A stretch of DNA of 64,000 nucleotides, taken from Dimorphilus gyrociliatus. Taxonomy: Eukaryota; Annelida; Polychaeta; Dinophilidae. Made by a program: the position numbers and the translations under genes. The DNA is taken from contig CAJFCJ010000028.1 of the NCBI GenBank assembly GCA_904063045.1, positions 62,001-126,000 of the forward strand. Direction: 5' to 3'. Below the pieces are notes generated by a model, which was given only the letters and a program-made list of their open reading frames with translations, was not told the origin of the DNA and did not search any database. Positions within the stretch are counted from its first letter, which is position 1. Each line of letters begins with the position of its first letter. Positions 26,601-37,500 of the stretch are shown here, in pieces.

Positions 26601-29600
26601 CGATTTTCTATACTAGAAACAACGAAAATGAAATCTATGAATAAGGCCTAGAAAAAAATATTTTTTTATTCAACACCTTTTCCTTCGCTTCCTGTTGAGG
26701 TCGAATGATTTCGATCTCTTCCTCGCCACTTTGTTTACTCGTCATTTCCTACAGTAATAGTCTTTTTAAATTATTGATTATCTGATTGTCATTGCTAGAC
26801 TACAGCTATTCAGAAATATTTCTCGTTAGCGCTTAATTATTTACTCTTTTGAAAGAAAAGTAAAAAGGCTGGTTCAGTATTATAAAATTATAATATCATT
26901 TAAAAATAAGGGTTTTTTGGTGAATTTTCTTCGTTTTTCCTAATAAAAACAGTCTATTATTTTGACAACTGGAGTATTTTTGATACCGATTTAGTACTTA
27001 TAGATAAATTAACAGTTGTTTAATCATCAAATATACTAAAAGTGGATCAATTTAGATAGTTGGCTATCTTTCAATAAATGTATTTCCACATCAGAATATA
27101 AGGTAGGTGTAGAATAGGAAAGAAGAGACTCTGAAATCGAAGTATATGAGTAGATTACTACTTTATTTGCGTGTTCTATTTATATTAATATATATATACT
27201 TATACGCAATGGTATCTAGTCACACAGTATTTGGACAGAAGGAGGAAACTGTTAAATCTTGATGATAGCTTTCATCTATTATATTAAATAATTCTTGCTA
27301 TGGATTTACTCTGCAAGCAATTTCTTCTCCCTTTTATTTCTTTTTCTTCCCTTAATATTGTTTATTTATATCTTATTTTATTTCCATTAATTACGTGTTA
27401 GTTATATACAAAATTGAACTATAATTCATGGTTGATAACAAGCTTTTATAAATATAAATAGGCGAGACAAACAAACTTCTTATTTCTACAATACTATTTA
27501 TATCTCCCTTTTATTTAGTGCTTAAATACGAAAACAAAATATTAATACTTAAACCTTTGGAAATATTAACTCTTTAGATAACTATTACTTTTATTCTGGC
27601 CATTAATAGTAGAGCAACTGGCTAAAATATAAACAAAATTAGACCAGTTTGTTTTAGCACGTGATATGTTTATTAAAAGAGAATAAATTGGTCATCTTTC
27701 ACTGGCTTTCTAGTTTTGTTTATATATATATTTGTTATATTGTCCTGTATGCTAGTGATACTAGTTTTAATGCTTTGAAAAATATTGAAATTATAAGGAA
27801 AAAATATAAAATCATTAAATATCTTAATCATTCCTCACGCTTGTATAATTACTTTATTGAAATATTTCTTTAGTATTTTGTTGCATGTCTTTTTGAAAAC
27901 AAAAATAGTACATACATCTTTTAGATACCTATCTACGAGTATGTAATACAGTATATATATATACATATATAAATATATTTGTATATATGTATATAAATAT
28001 AGATATACATATAATTGCTATTCATTTATAACAATGGCTTATGTAATAGTAATCATCTAATAGATAACTTTAAAAAAAGAAAATGTATTGTATTAATTAA
28101 TGCTTAGAATGCTTTATAAAAAATTTTTTTTCTATTCTTTTTCAAGCTTCAATTGTTAAGTTTCTTTTATCTTTTTTTCTTATGATTTTGATATGGGCAC
28201 CAGTCTAATTATCCTTAGTTATGCTTATTTCGTTCAATTTTCTTCACCTCTATTATTATTTGACTTTTCTCTATAAATAACTTTAGTATTATCATTATAA
28301 ATCATTTTGGAAATTATTACTTTAGAGACGTCATAGAAGTGATAGTCAAGTAAATAATAGGGAATCATATGTACTGAGAAATGGAGAATTTGTTGAAGAA
28401 AGATGGCACAAAGTGGTCGTTGGAGATATCATCAAAATGGAAAACAATCAATTTGTCGCTGCCGATTTGTTTCTTCTATCTTCTTCCGAAGAGTCAGAGT
28501 TGATTTACATCGAAACTGCCGAATTGGATGGGGAAACCAATTTGAAAGTTCGACAATGCATTCCTGATATATCCTGCTACAAAGATGACCAAACAAAATG
28601 GGGGAATTTTAATGGCGAAATAACTTGTGAACCTCCAAATAATAACTTGAATAAGTTTAATGGCTATTTAAGCTACAACAATAGAAAGTTTCCAGTGTCC
28701 AATGATCATATGCTTCTAAGAGGGTGCGTCTTACGTAACACATCATGGTGTTACGGTATGGTAGTCTATGCCGGTAAAGATTCAAAGCTGATGATGAATA
28801 GCGGTCCGTCAAAATTCAAAAGAACACACATTGATCGTTTAATGAATATCCTAATAGTTGGAATATTTTGCTTTCTTGCGTTGATGTGCCTTATATGTAC
28901 CGTGGCTTGTGGAGTATGGGAGACAATTATTGGGTATGATTTCCAAAAATATCTTCCTTGGGATAGTTATGTTCCAGGATCTATTGCGAAAAGTGACAAA
29001 TCTGGGTCAAAGAATGCAGGAGCGGCAGTCATCGCTCTATTAGTCTTTCTCTCTTACGTGATCATTTTAAATACCGTAGTGCCTATATCGTTGTATGTCA
29101 GTGTGGAAATTATTCGTTTCGTGCACTCACAATGGATCAATTGGGATATAAAATTATACCATGAAAAAACCAATACTCCTGCATTAGCGAGAACAACAAC
29201 CCTTAACGAAGAATTGGGGCAAATAGAATACATATTTTCCGATAAGACGGGAACGCTAACTCAGAATATAATGACTTTCAATAAGTGTACCATTAATGGT
29301 GTTTCGTACGGACTACCATATGATGATGATGGAAGACCTATGGAAAAACCTAAGCTTGTAGATTTTAAAATCAATAACAAATATGGCGATACAAATCTGG
29401 AATTTTATGATCATCGTTTGTTATACAAGATTAAGAGGGGCGACGAGAGTTGCCAACTATTTTTTAAACTGTTATCCCTTTGCCATACTGTTATGGCCGA
29501 AGAAGAAGATGGTGAAATTGATTATCAAGCTCAGTCACCTGACGAAGAGGCCTTAGTTAGTGCTGCTAAGAATTTTGGTTTTGTCTTTAAGGTAAGTCAA

Positions 29601-32600
29601 ATATAATTTTGTTTTCTATGTCTACAATTACATTTTAATTGCGTGTGTGTTGAAATTTATAGTCAAGAGAACCTCGACAAATCGAAATAGAAGTTGGGGG
29701 AGAAATCGAAGTACATAAGATCCTTGCTATATTAGATTTCAACAATGTTCGTAAAAGAATGTCTGTTATTACGGAAAAGGATGGACAAATTAGATTATAC
29801 TGTAAAGGAGCGGATACAATGATTTTTCAACGACTTTCCCCGGAGTGCGAAGAACTAAAGACAATCACAATTGAACATCTAGATGTAAGTTTGCTGATCT
29901 ATTTTAAAAAGAATAGTTTTTTTTTTATAAGTCTATAAATCGAATAACAGGAAATAAATGAGAGGAAATATGCAAATTTATACTTTTATCTTTCTTTTCT
30001 CAGGAATTCGCTGGGGAAGGACTGAGAACTCTCTGTTTGGCTTATAAAGACATCGATAAGCCCACTTTCGATGAATGGATGGAAAAGTTTGATGAGGCTG
30101 CATCAGCTTTAGAAAATCGAGAAGAACTCCTCGACGAAGTTTACGAGGAAATTGAGCAAAATATGACGCTTATCGGAGCGTCTGCTATTGAGGACAAGCT
30201 TCAAGACGGTGTTCCAGAAACGATTGCCAATTTAGCCCTTGCTGATATCAAGATTTGGGTTTTGACAGGTGATAAGCGTGAGACCGCAATCAATATTGGC
30301 TACAGTTGTAAACTATTAACGGACGAGATGGCAGATATATTTGTTATTGAAGAAGATGATGAAAATTTAGTGAGAGAGGGTCTCAAATCGGCGTATAACA
30401 AAATAAAAAACTTTAATAGTAAAACCAACCAAAAGCCTGGTCAAGAAGGAAATCATTTCACCAATCCCCAAATGAACATTGGCGATTCACAGGCTCATGG
30501 AGGTTTCGCACTAGTCATAACAGGAACAAGTTTATATTATGCATTACAAAAAAATATGGAAAAGTTGTTTTATGAAACTGCTTCTTCATGTAAAGCTGTT
30601 GTTTGCTGTCGAGTTACACCAGGTCAAAAAGCTTTGGTTGTATCCCTTGTTAAGAATTACAAAAAAACTATTACACTTGCAATAGGAGATGGAGCTAATG
30701 ACGTTTCAATGATTCGAGGTTAGTGGACGTTTCTTTCTTCTGTATTTAGAAAGATATGTCTTTCACCTATCTTCTTTCTTGTCCGTCTTACTTCCTATAT
30801 TATTTATATAAAATGGAAATTTTACATTCCTCGAAAGATTTTCATCATTCTGATAGATCATGCGATGGAGCGTGTTATTGTAGCCATTATAGTATCATAT
30901 GAAATGTCTAGCAATATCTCTAAAGATATTGTTACCTTTATCTATTTGACTTTAATTATTTAATTTATTACTTAATCGTTGAAATAAATTATTAATGCTT
31001 TCTTTTTTTTTATTTATATACAGAAGCCCATATCGGAGTGGGTATAAGTGGACAAGAAGGAATGCAAGCCGTCTTAGCATCTGACTTCTCCTTGGCGCAG
31101 TTTCGTTTTCTAGAACGTTTGTTATTGGTTCATGGACGATGGTCTTACTTGAGAATGTGCAAATTTATGAAATATTTCTTTTACAAAAATTTCGCATTTA
31201 CTTTATGCCATTTTTGGTTCGCCTTCTTTTGTGGATTTTCTGCACAGGTATTAAGAATATATAATCTCTTTCTTTCTCGATTTTATTACATAAAAAAACG
31301 TATGAAACTATTTTCCTTCTTTTTTTCACTAAGTGAAGTCAAAAAGTTATCACGAGTGATATATTTTTACCGGATTATATAAAGAATTAGGCACAATCAA
31401 TATTTATTATCATTGTCATCAATTTTAAGTGCATGATTTTTTTTTTAAGATGTAAAATTTTAATTTCCAGACGTTATTCGATCCGTTTTTTATCTCCTTC
31501 TACAACGTTCTCTACACATCTTTTCCAGTTTTAGCATTGGGGATTTTTGATCAGGTAAAATAAATGAAAATATCGGAAATTGGAACGTTGTCATGTTTTT
31601 TTCTTTTCAATTAATATTGAATTGCTTTGCATATTCCTTCTTTTTAATTTTGGGAATGTGATTGCTCTTTTCTTCCTTCTTCTATTTGATTTTATTCATT
31701 TACACTTATTTTTTTTTACTTACTTTCAGTTTCTACTAAATGAGTCTCTTCTCATTTTTAATATTTATTTCCATTGTAGCTTTAACTATCCCTTTTCCAG
31801 GCTTTTTATGACGAAGTGTTTATTTCTCTCTACAATGTCTGCTATACTTCTCTTCCTATCCTTGCTCTTGCTGTGTTTGAACAGGTTTCCCTTGTTTGGT
31901 TCCCATCCCTCTCTTTATTCCGTACACTTTTATTCTTCTTTTTTTTTATTTTTTTTTTGCAGCATGACAATAATGGCTCCAGATAGCTTACCCCTAAAGA
32001 ATAACTGTCACTTTCTATTTAACAATGCTTTCTCTTTACTTTTCTTTTTCTTAGAAACTAACTTTTTTATAAGCTTGTCATCTTTTGTATTGTTTCCCTT
32101 GCGAAAAAATATAGAGAAAGAAATGATTCTAAAATTTAATTACTGTCACTTCTTTCTTTTCAAGGGAAAAATTATTTGAAAATCTTTAGGAAAGAGAGTC
32201 TTTTCACTAGTTTTTCTTTATTTTCTGGTAAAAAATTTGAAATCTCATAAATTTTTTATAGTTTTCGATAGAGTTTGTATAATAAGACGTTCTAATTTAT
32301 TTAATAATGCAAAAAGAAAGCAAAAATACCGATTATAGACTTTAATAGATTTCTCTTTTCTAAGACATAAAATCAAAAGATAAACAACTAAATTGGATTA
32401 ATTTTAAGATAAATATCTTGAGCTAACGAAAACGAATAACTTATTTGCAGGATGTAAACGAACGCTACTCTCTGCAATATCCGAAATTGTACAAACCGGG
32501 ACATTTGGATTTATTATTTAATAAGAAAGTCTTCGCGCAATCAGTTGGTGAAGGAGTACTTTCATCTCTTGTACTTTTCTTTATTCCATACGGAGCTTTT

Positions 32601-33236
32601 CACGATGCTATTCGACCGAATGGCCACGATCTTGATTCTCATAATGTGTTAGGTGTTGTCGTAGGTCCGTTTACTTTAACGATAATTGAAGGAGGGTAAA
32701 ATAATTGATTATTTTTCTTTGAAGGCTCAATTTTAATTGTTGCCATGACGATACGATGTGCTTTGGATACTGCGTATTGGACTGGGCTTAATCATTTTGT
32801 GATCTGGGGATCGATTCTTTTCTATTTTGGATTTACTTTCCTATTTTATATCGATACCTGGGGATATTCTTACTTGGGAACAGCACGTCAATTGATGAGC
32901 ACTGGTCTTTTCTGGTTAACTCTATTGCTTACTGTGGTCATTATAATACTGCCAGTAATAGCTGAGCGGTTTTACTACATCGACACCCGTCCGACATTGA
33001 CAGATAAAATTAGATTGAAGCAGAAGATTAGCAAGAGTAAGTCAGCATCTAAAGAATTGACCCGAAGTCAATTCTTGAGACGTTCTAATAAAACGCTGCG
33101 AAGAAGTGGCTATGCATTTGCCCACGAAGAAGGTTTTGGAAAACTTATCACATCCGGTGTAATGAGACCATCAACTGCGGGATCTTTTAGATCAAGAAAA
33201 AGCGCGAGACGGAGAACCTCAGTTGCCGTCAATTAA
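20700..33236 (+). CDS. ATP8B: P4-ATPase phospholipid flippase, ATP8B class, with duplicated alternative exons
   Basis: Lipid-flipping P4-ATPase, 1175 residues with one exon from each alternative set. Constitutive exons: 20700-20718 (MAPKQT, first exon inferred), 22751-22809, 23925-24038, 28326-29591, 29663-29884, 30004-30718, 31024-31247, 32451-32664, 32725-33236. Alternatives: 24183-24281, 24943-25041 or 25243-25341; then 31471-31554 or 31801-31884. Motifs: [14 protein letters not shown] (TM1), ELDGETN (actuator, about residue 165), VPISLYVS (M4, about 350), [11 protein letters not shown] with phosphorylated Asp near 403, [14 protein letters not shown] and [10 protein letters not shown]. The C-tail [17 protein letters not shown] matches ATP8B1 and supports the class. 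The donor after VVVG (gtccgt, 32665) is weak but is the only one that keeps frame. ATP8B proteins normally need a CDC50 subunit, which is not encoded here. The first exon has an in-frame rival at 21965-22658. Confidence 0.9.
21965..22672 (+). CDS. Coiled-coil ORF inside flippase intron 1: separate gene or alternative N-terminal exon
   Basis: ATG at 21965 opens a 235-codon frame with coding character: Ser-rich start, basic patch [11 protein letters not shown], an acidic Glu/Lys coiled coil (about residues 120-150), a cysteine pair CACETC, and the end TSTRN. Two TQT motifs (ERGTQTL, KWTQTRI) look like dynein LC8 binding sites. A GT at 22659 would end an exon in phase 1 and join the flippase exon at 22751 in frame, giving a flippase with a 231-residue N-terminal extension. 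Alternatively the stop at 22672 is real and this is a single-exon gene nested in the intron. The ORF remains open upstream of the ATG, but that part is low-complexity and pyrimidine-rich. I recognise no family. Confidence 0.45.
   Translation: MTKQKEDRSPSLSSVTSSSVLLNNDQLTPRIDVGLVTSDQNDIPLNQLVRSKASLDKNHSRRRSKKLRKKASVKLDSYIDDLNYSKVVKTLPKTNNTVKERGTQTLNNTPSERNILDIRDYYKQLDEEKRIKEEEEAKLAKEEEQEQTEKNEKDSQLKEIIESIANHEKGVCKIELVHQLLGLKYDDGCLNIKVECACETCTYKIDEMPSKMDNKWTQTRIKTNKIIPILTSTRN
23705..23731. repeat. (TA)n microsatellite
   Basis: Pure TA run in a flippase intron. ORFs on both strands here arise from the repeat. Confidence 0.9.
24183..24281 (+). other. Flippase alternative exon 1a (TM1-TM2)
   Basis: A 99-nt, phase 0-0 exon with acceptor TTGCAG and donor gtaagc. 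It encodes 33 residues, starting [10 protein letters not shown] and ending TKDAVDDF: the end of TM1, the exoplasmic loop and TM2. It is the copy closest to ATP8B orthologues (SSLSW). It fits between the exon ending LLILQ (24038) and the exon starting RRHRSD (28326). Confidence 0.85.
24943..25041 (+). other. Flippase alternative exon 1b (TM1-TM2)
   Basis: Same length and phase as 1a. It encodes [18 protein letters not shown]...LKDIIDDI and has intact splice sites (AACAATAG acceptor, gtaagt donor). The motif PQIS is PAIS here, and SW is TP. Using 1a and 1b together would duplicate TM2, so use is probably mutually exclusive. Confidence 0.82.
25243..25341 (+). other. Flippase alternative exon 1c (TM1-TM2)
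   Basis: Third 99-nt copy, [18 protein letters not shown]...IKDLLDDI, acceptor TTATACAG and donor gtaagt. Closest to 1b in the SSLTP loop but with PQIS as in 1a. Codon differences from 1a and 1b are many and mostly conservative in protein, so the copies look old and maintained. Confidence 0.82.
25342..28325 (+). other. Large flippase intron after the alternative exon set
   Basis: About 3 kb of AT-rich DNA with ACAGTATA repeats near 27950. I looked for a fourth TM1-TM2 exon copy and found none. Small ORFs here lack support. It may contain splice-control elements. Confidence 0.5.
31471..31554 (+). other. Flippase alternative exon 2a (M5-M6)
   Basis: An 84-nt, phase 0-0 exon: [20 protein letters not shown] and then LALGIFDQ. 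Acceptor TTTCCAG, donor gtaaaa. It encodes the exoplasmic M5-M6 loop and M6. Confidence 0.85.
31801..31884 (+). other. Flippase alternative exon 2b (M5-M6)
   Basis: An 84-nt, phase 0-0 exon: [20 protein letters not shown] and then LALAVFEQ. Acceptor TTTTCCAG, donor gtttcc (weaker). It is homologous over its whole length to exon 2a, so one or the other should be used before the exon at 32451. Confidence 0.85.
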
Positions 33237-34568
33237 GCGGTTTGTTGTAAGAAGAATATTGTTCTGTTAGAGGAAAAATCTAAGAAAGTAAGCCATGAAT
33301 ATAATTTACTCAATCTCTTTCCTCTCTCGAATTTTTTCTCAATATTTTGGGAGAATTGTACAAATGCTATAAATAATAAACTTATTCATTTGTTAAAAGA
33401 AAACAATCTAAAAAAGTAATTTAAGTGGGAGGGGAGGGAGTTTATAATCCAATACGGACAGCTACAAAAAAAATATATTTAGTTAATTTTTTTTTTATAA
33501 TATTGTTAGTTTTTCATTGGTTAAAGGTCAGTTTTAAGGGCATTTTAGCGGAGGAAAGTCCATTAATAGAGAATTAGCATAAAATAAGTTCGTATGTGAA
33601 TGTACATATATATTTATATATGGACATACATATACAGTATAATATATATTACATCTAGCAACTAATGTAGTTGGAAAGAAAGAAAAAAAGGGACGAATCT
33701 ATATAATCTTTCTTCTTTTCTTTTTCTCAAATGGCCATAAAACTTTAGTGTGATTTCTTTTTTAAAACGAATAATTCCTTTTTTTCTAACTGTGATTTAT
33801 TTCTATTGCTTTGTTTCTTTTTCGTGTTAATCTTTGAATAAAGAAAAACACGGTTTGGCAATTACTTTCAAGCACGTAAGCAACTTTTTGTGATTCACTA
33901 TGCAAATTTATAAATAAACTTTATAATATAGTTCTTGTTCTAAATATGTATATGTATATATAGTATACTGTATATACAGTATATATATATATATATGTAT
34001 ATATATATTTAAACAATTGCATTTAATTTTTTATAATGAAAGATTTTTTCTGAACGGAATGACTTATGAAATAGTTATTTGAAATATTTAAGAAAAAGTA
34101 TGTACATATAACAAGCATGTTTGTACGTATTGAATATGTATGAGTTTATAGAAAATCTTATATGTATATGCTTGCAAAGTTTATGAAATGTGAATCTTAC
34201 GTACTATACATAGTAATGCAGATAATAAACTAAAATATACTATTTTCTCGTCTTTCTTATACATACATAATAGATGTACGTAAACAATTTTATTCAAATA
34301 TAATTGTAACAAAACTAGTGACCTCTCATGGGGATTTCCCTTTTTCCTCCCAACCGCAAGGTTTTTCATAACGTTTTCTTATAGGCTAAATTGTGCTATT
34401 GAGAAAGAAATAACGATCTGATTTTAGAAAATAGATAAAATATTTTATCATTTAGAAAAAGTAAAAACTTGATATTTTATTTAATATAAAAGAAATAAAT
34501 GATTCATTGAAATAACATTTAATCATGACGTAAGCTTAGGAATTGTCTTAAATAAAATGTCTTTTCTT
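33237..34568. other. Convergent 3' region flippase / Slo
   Basis: About 1.3 kb of AT-rich 3' UTR and intergenic DNA, with TA-rich palindromes at 33630-33650 and 33964-33983. No supported ORF. Confidence 0.45.
33964..33983. repeat. 20-bp perfect palindrome TATACTGTATATACAGTATA
   Basis: Perfect dyad; member of the dispersed ACTGTA/TACAGT set. Confidence 0.8.
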
Positions 34569-37500
34569 TTAAATTATTGTAGTGTCTTGCGGTTGAACGA
34601 TTCGCATGTTTCGTCGTCTTCGACGTCTCCTCGAACCAGTTTGAGACGTAAAAGTCACTTTTCTTTCAACTATTTCAAACGGCCTTAAACAAAACGCCTG
34701 TAATGATAAGAGAATTTAAAGGGAAATTGTAAATTTGCAATTCCAAGGTTTTTCGTTTAAGCTCATACTGTATTTGAATTAATAAGTCGAATAATCCCTA
34801 CATCTATTGAGAATTAAACAAGAGATTGTAACCGAAATTTATACAGAATAACCTTTGTTGAGTATTTTCAATTAAAGAGTCAAGTTAATTAGTTATCTAG
34901 TCAATAATTATCCCAAACGTCATCAATTTGCTGCCCCCTTAAAAGGAAAGGCTTCTCTTTTGGGCTTCTCAATTAACCGTAAAACTTGCTTTTTTTTTTT
35001 TAATTCAGTATAAGCCTAAAAGTTTCTTTATCTTGATATTTTGCTAAATTGGAATACACTTAGAAAGAAATCCATTCCAATAGGCGGTAGGGGGTGGAAA
35101 GGAGAAAATAGACAGGGGTTATAGAAGTACGAAAAAATAGATGAAGAAAGAATGTTTTCAACTTTGAAATTTTCACTAATTGCATTCCGAATTTCGTTGG
35201 AACTCTTGGTAGTTTCTAATTGACTAAAATGCCTCATCTTCACTTGAAAACCGTCGTTTTATTAAACAAATAAAATTTGTACGCTATTTATACAAATCGA
35301 TGGAAAGACTGGAATAGATTAACTCTCCTACTTGGACCTCTATAAACAACTTTTAAAAGCGACCGAGAACAGCTTTAGCAAGTCGTATTTCGTTTCATCA
35401 TTGGTAAATCGAGATAAAAATACAGAAAATTCTCTTACCCTATCCGATGGAAGGAGTATAAAATTATGCGGTGGATTCGTAATAACATATCTCTTAGTGG
35501 TAGATGGCTGTCCAGGATCTCTTAATCTATAAAGCCCAATACATAAAATACTATAAGTCCTTAAGGCGGCAGTAAATAAATCCCCATATCTGCCATTATC
35601 CGCAAATTTGACCAAAGGCCCGTCGTAAAGTGACAATTGAGCTACTCTGCACCTGTGTCTATTCGTGAAAGTTGTGAGATCGCATACTCCTCCCCTCATA
35701 CCCATTCCCTCGGCTAGAATTTGCTCCAATTCAGGCGTTGCTCCCCCAGTTATTAGAGTTCTTATTAAAGTCAATGCATTGTCGTTGAAATAAGTTGTTG
35801 ACATGAGAGAATCTAAGACAGAAACCGCAAAAGCATTTCCACAAGCAAAAGGCTGAGTGATGTACAATTCCGTATTCGGATCGTCGTCATCGTCCTAAAA
35901 ATAAAATAATGAAAAAGCATTAAATTTCAAATTGGTTTAACGGAATAAATCAATTACAGACTTTGCAGGACAAATTAACTTCTTTTCTAATATCTAAACA
36001 AACATTATTACTATTATATAATGACGTTTCTATTCAAATATCAAATATACCGACAAAAAGAATTTGTAAGAATACTAAAAACTCCTTCTACGATCTAGCC
36101 TCAGAACATGGAAAATGAGAATAACGAACAACTACGTTACATAGATTAAATATACCTTCTAGTCATTCGGTTTGCAATTTTAAAACCTTTATTAGTTTAT
36201 TATGTTCAGTTACATATCTAAGTACATAATATAGATAATCTAGTCGTTTAGATCAAGATCTTCATCGTTATTTTATCTTCTGTTCTCTTTCATATCATAA
36301 AATTCGATGCAAAGATTATCCTTACCTGATCTAAGAATTGTACGTTCGCATCATTTCCTAATTCAGTTATCATAGGTATATCGATTCCTTTTTGGTCTTC
36401 AAATGTCATTGCTTTAATATTTAAAGAACATAAAATAGCTTCCTTGTCTACAAGACTAGAATCATCAACAGCTCTCCTAGAACTTAGAATAACGCACATA
36501 TCGCATAGATGTACGTTTACTGCTCTCAAATTCGCCCTATTCAAAGGAGATCCGTCTAAAATCACTATTTTCGGAAAGTTTGATAAAGTTTTCCATTCTT
36601 TTCTTATATATTCTCTATCACCAACAAGAATAATTTCCTTTAATTCGTTGAGATGAAAATTCGACGCTCTTAATGGCATAACAAAATTTCTCAGACCTAT
36701 GAATTTGGAAAGAAAACATACAAATATTATTCAAACGCAAAAATAAACGATTGCCTTCAAGAAACTTATGTTATCTTTTATTGTTTAATTTACGAAAATA
36801 CTTATATATATATATACTGTATTTATGGAATAACTGCATAGAAACAACTGTAAGCTTCTTACAAGGAATAGGCCTATTACGATTTGCAAATCCTAAAAAG
36901 GTAGTTCGTATACTAAGTCTTATTCTATTTCCCTCGGCACTTTATCAAATAACTAGGCCTAACACCAAGAACCGTCAAATCAGCACTACGATTTCATCGT
37001 TAAAAAGCTACATTGCCTTTGGTTGCAATGATCACGGCTTCACAGATATTAGAAGAAAGAAGAGAACAATAGAATGAATAAAAAAGACAAAAAAGCTAAA
37101 GCTTTGTACTGGGAATACCATTTGGAGATTTATATTTCTCATATAGCCATAATTGAAAGAACTTTAAAGTTTTTTTCCCCTATTCAGTTTATAGAAACTT
37201 TTCCATATTTTGACTTTGAAATATAAACCAAATATAAAGAACTAGTCGAATTATCTGTTTTAAGTATTTTAGCATTAAAAAATTATACATATACTAGTAA
37301 TATAGCAATTATATTATCTATGAAACAAAAGAAAAGAAACAGAAAGAAATAGAGCTGGAAGATTAATAGCTTGAAAAATTAAAAATAGGAATCATAAGGG
37401 CAAAAGGTAAAAGTTCAGTGAAAGATAAATGAGAAAAAGGAAAATTATCTATAAATCTTTGAAAATGTTTGTTGTTCTTTCTATTTCTTTTGCGTCTTTG

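Noticed and set aside
25342-28325. Possible fourth copy of the TM1-TM2 alternative exon
   Set aside because: Searched for the KD..DD-gtaag and LIP.ISSL patterns and found none; the small ORF at 27661-27873 is unrelated.
31580-32179. 199-codon ORF with Phe/Leu-rich product
   Set aside because: T-rich intron DNA that overlaps alternative exon 2b in another frame; low-complexity composition.
32665-32699. Later donor (gtaaaa at 32696) for the flippase exon that begins at 32451
   Set aside because: It would end in phase 2 and shift the frame into the next exon, losing the conserved M8-M10 sequence.
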